Assembly: GCA_003158875.1 (NCBI GenBank)
Contig: PMLK01000121.1
Location: forward strand, 1-41,110
Length of the DNA: 41,110 nucleotides
Direction: 5' to 3'
From: Chloroflexota bacterium
Lineage (GTDB): Bacteria; Chloroflexota; Limnocylindria; Limnocylindrales; CSP1-4
Under the pieces are notes generated by a model. The model searched no databases. It was given only the letters and a program-made list of their open reading frames with translations, and was not told where the DNA came from. Of the stretch, positions 40,691 through 41,110 are shown one piece after another. How positions within the stretch are numbered: position 1 is the stretch's first letter; every line of letters begins with the position of its first letter. Position numbers and translations under genes: made by a program.

Positions 40691-41110
40691 TTACGCCAGC
40701 AGCGCGCCGATGGCATCGAGTGGAACGGAGTTGGTTTCGACCACGACGCCTGCCGCGGCTCGGAGCCTGGGAGCGATCGAGGCGATGTAGCTCCGGGCAA
40801 TCGGCTTCTTCTCTTCGAGCACGTTGGTGTCGCGGAGAAGCAGCCACGAGCAGACGAGCCACACGGCCTGATCGACGAGGTCGCAGGCGTAGTAGTCAAC
40901 CTTGGCGCGATCGCCCTGGGCCTTGAGCGCGTCGACGGACTTCTGGAAGACGGCCGTCAGATCGTCGAGAGCGGCTTTCTCGGCGGCCATGTCGGCCGGA
41001 TACGAGGCGGCCTGCCACTCGGCGAGGAGTGGATCCAGGGAGTGGTTGAGCAGCTTGCCGATCGCGGCGACAACTTGCAGCTGGCTGGTGCCTTCGTAGA
41101 TGTTCGTGAT
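40691..41110 (-). CDS. C-terminal part of an acyl-CoA dehydrogenase (partial)
   Basis: The last 139 residues of a protein whose start lies beyond the right edge of the window. It opens ITNIYEGTSQLQVVAAIGKL, the hallmark 'IYEGTsxIQ' helix of acyl-CoA dehydrogenases, which lies next to the FAD site. A further helical domain of about 110 residues follows, as in the larger subclass with an added C-terminal domain. Such flavoenzymes carry out the first step of beta-oxidation. No break is visible in the reading frame. Confidence 0.85.
   Translation of the reverse strand: MTNIYEGTSQLQVVAAIGKLLNHSLDPLLAEWQAASYPADMAAEKAALDDLTAVFQKSVDALKAQGDRAKVDYYACDLVDQAVWLVCSWLLLRDTNVLEEKKPIARSYIASIAPRLRAAAGVVVETNSVPLDAIGALLA

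Overview
This window looks like a flagellar and chemotaxis island from a high-GC bacterium with a single membrane. Most stop-to-stop shadow frames are long, as expected at high GC. The chemotaxis set includes CheC, CheD and CheX. The genes sit close together with ATGA/GTGA overlaps, and no P- or L-ring genes (flgI, flgH, flgA) occur among the rod/hook genes. A Chloroflexota-like lineage fits best and a deep actinobacterial lineage is possible; this is inference, because no rRNA or ribosomal protein gene is present.

Layout. (1) 1-5939, + strand: the last codons of a probable flagellin, its terminator, a small FliT/FlgN-like protein, fliD, fliS, a second small FliT-like protein and a two-domain glycosyltransferase. 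(2) 5964-9816: a stand-alone receiver and cheR (-), an HD-GYP phosphodiesterase (+), and a second, paralogous glycosyltransferase (-). (3) 9888-16748, - strand: the chemotaxis block, read flaG, cheC, cheD, cheY, cheB, cheW, cheX, cheA. (4) 16903-18950, - strand: a DegSU/NarXL-type histidine kinase and response regulator, divergent from the flagellar operon. (5) 19252-32988, + strand: the basal-body/hook operon flgC, fliE, fliF, fliG, fliH, fliI, fliJ, a LytM/transglycosylase fusion, flgB, a very large fliK, flgD, a small conserved flagellar-operon gene and flgE. (6) 33117-35197: a secreted, membrane-anchored beta-propeller protein (+) and an HDOD protein (-). (7) 35332-38969: a two-ATPase, two-permease ABC exporter operon. 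(8) 39000-41110, - strand: fabI with a long N-terminal extension, and the end of an acyl-CoA dehydrogenase.

The genes give export and assembly (FliF/G/H/I/J/E, FlgB/C), hook building (FlgD, FlgE, FliK), filament capping and chaperoning (FliD, FliS, FliT-like), possible filament glycosylation, and switch control (CheA/W/Y/B/R/C/D/X). c-di-GMP turnover and a two-component system may sit above them. FliM, FliN, FliPQR, FlhAB, MotAB, FliA and receptors are not in the window and must lie elsewhere.

The main new pattern is a promoter element recurring before the late genes: TCAA, a 15-16 base spacer, then RCCGAYAM, often followed by CCTA. It resembles a sigma-28 (FliA) promoter. It stands before fliD, fliS, cheR, the HD-GYP gene, the HDOD gene, flaG and cheC, and in weaker form before cheW and the beta-propeller gene. 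At cheR and the HDOD gene it lies only 7-8 bases before the start codon, which implies leaderless mRNAs. Other points of interest are a C2H2 zinc-finger-like insert shared by the two glycosyltransferases, the peptidoglycan-hydrolase fusion inside the rod operon, the separation of flgB from flgC, and a gene with a 12-base Shine-Dalgarno sequence but no ordinary start codon at normal spacing.
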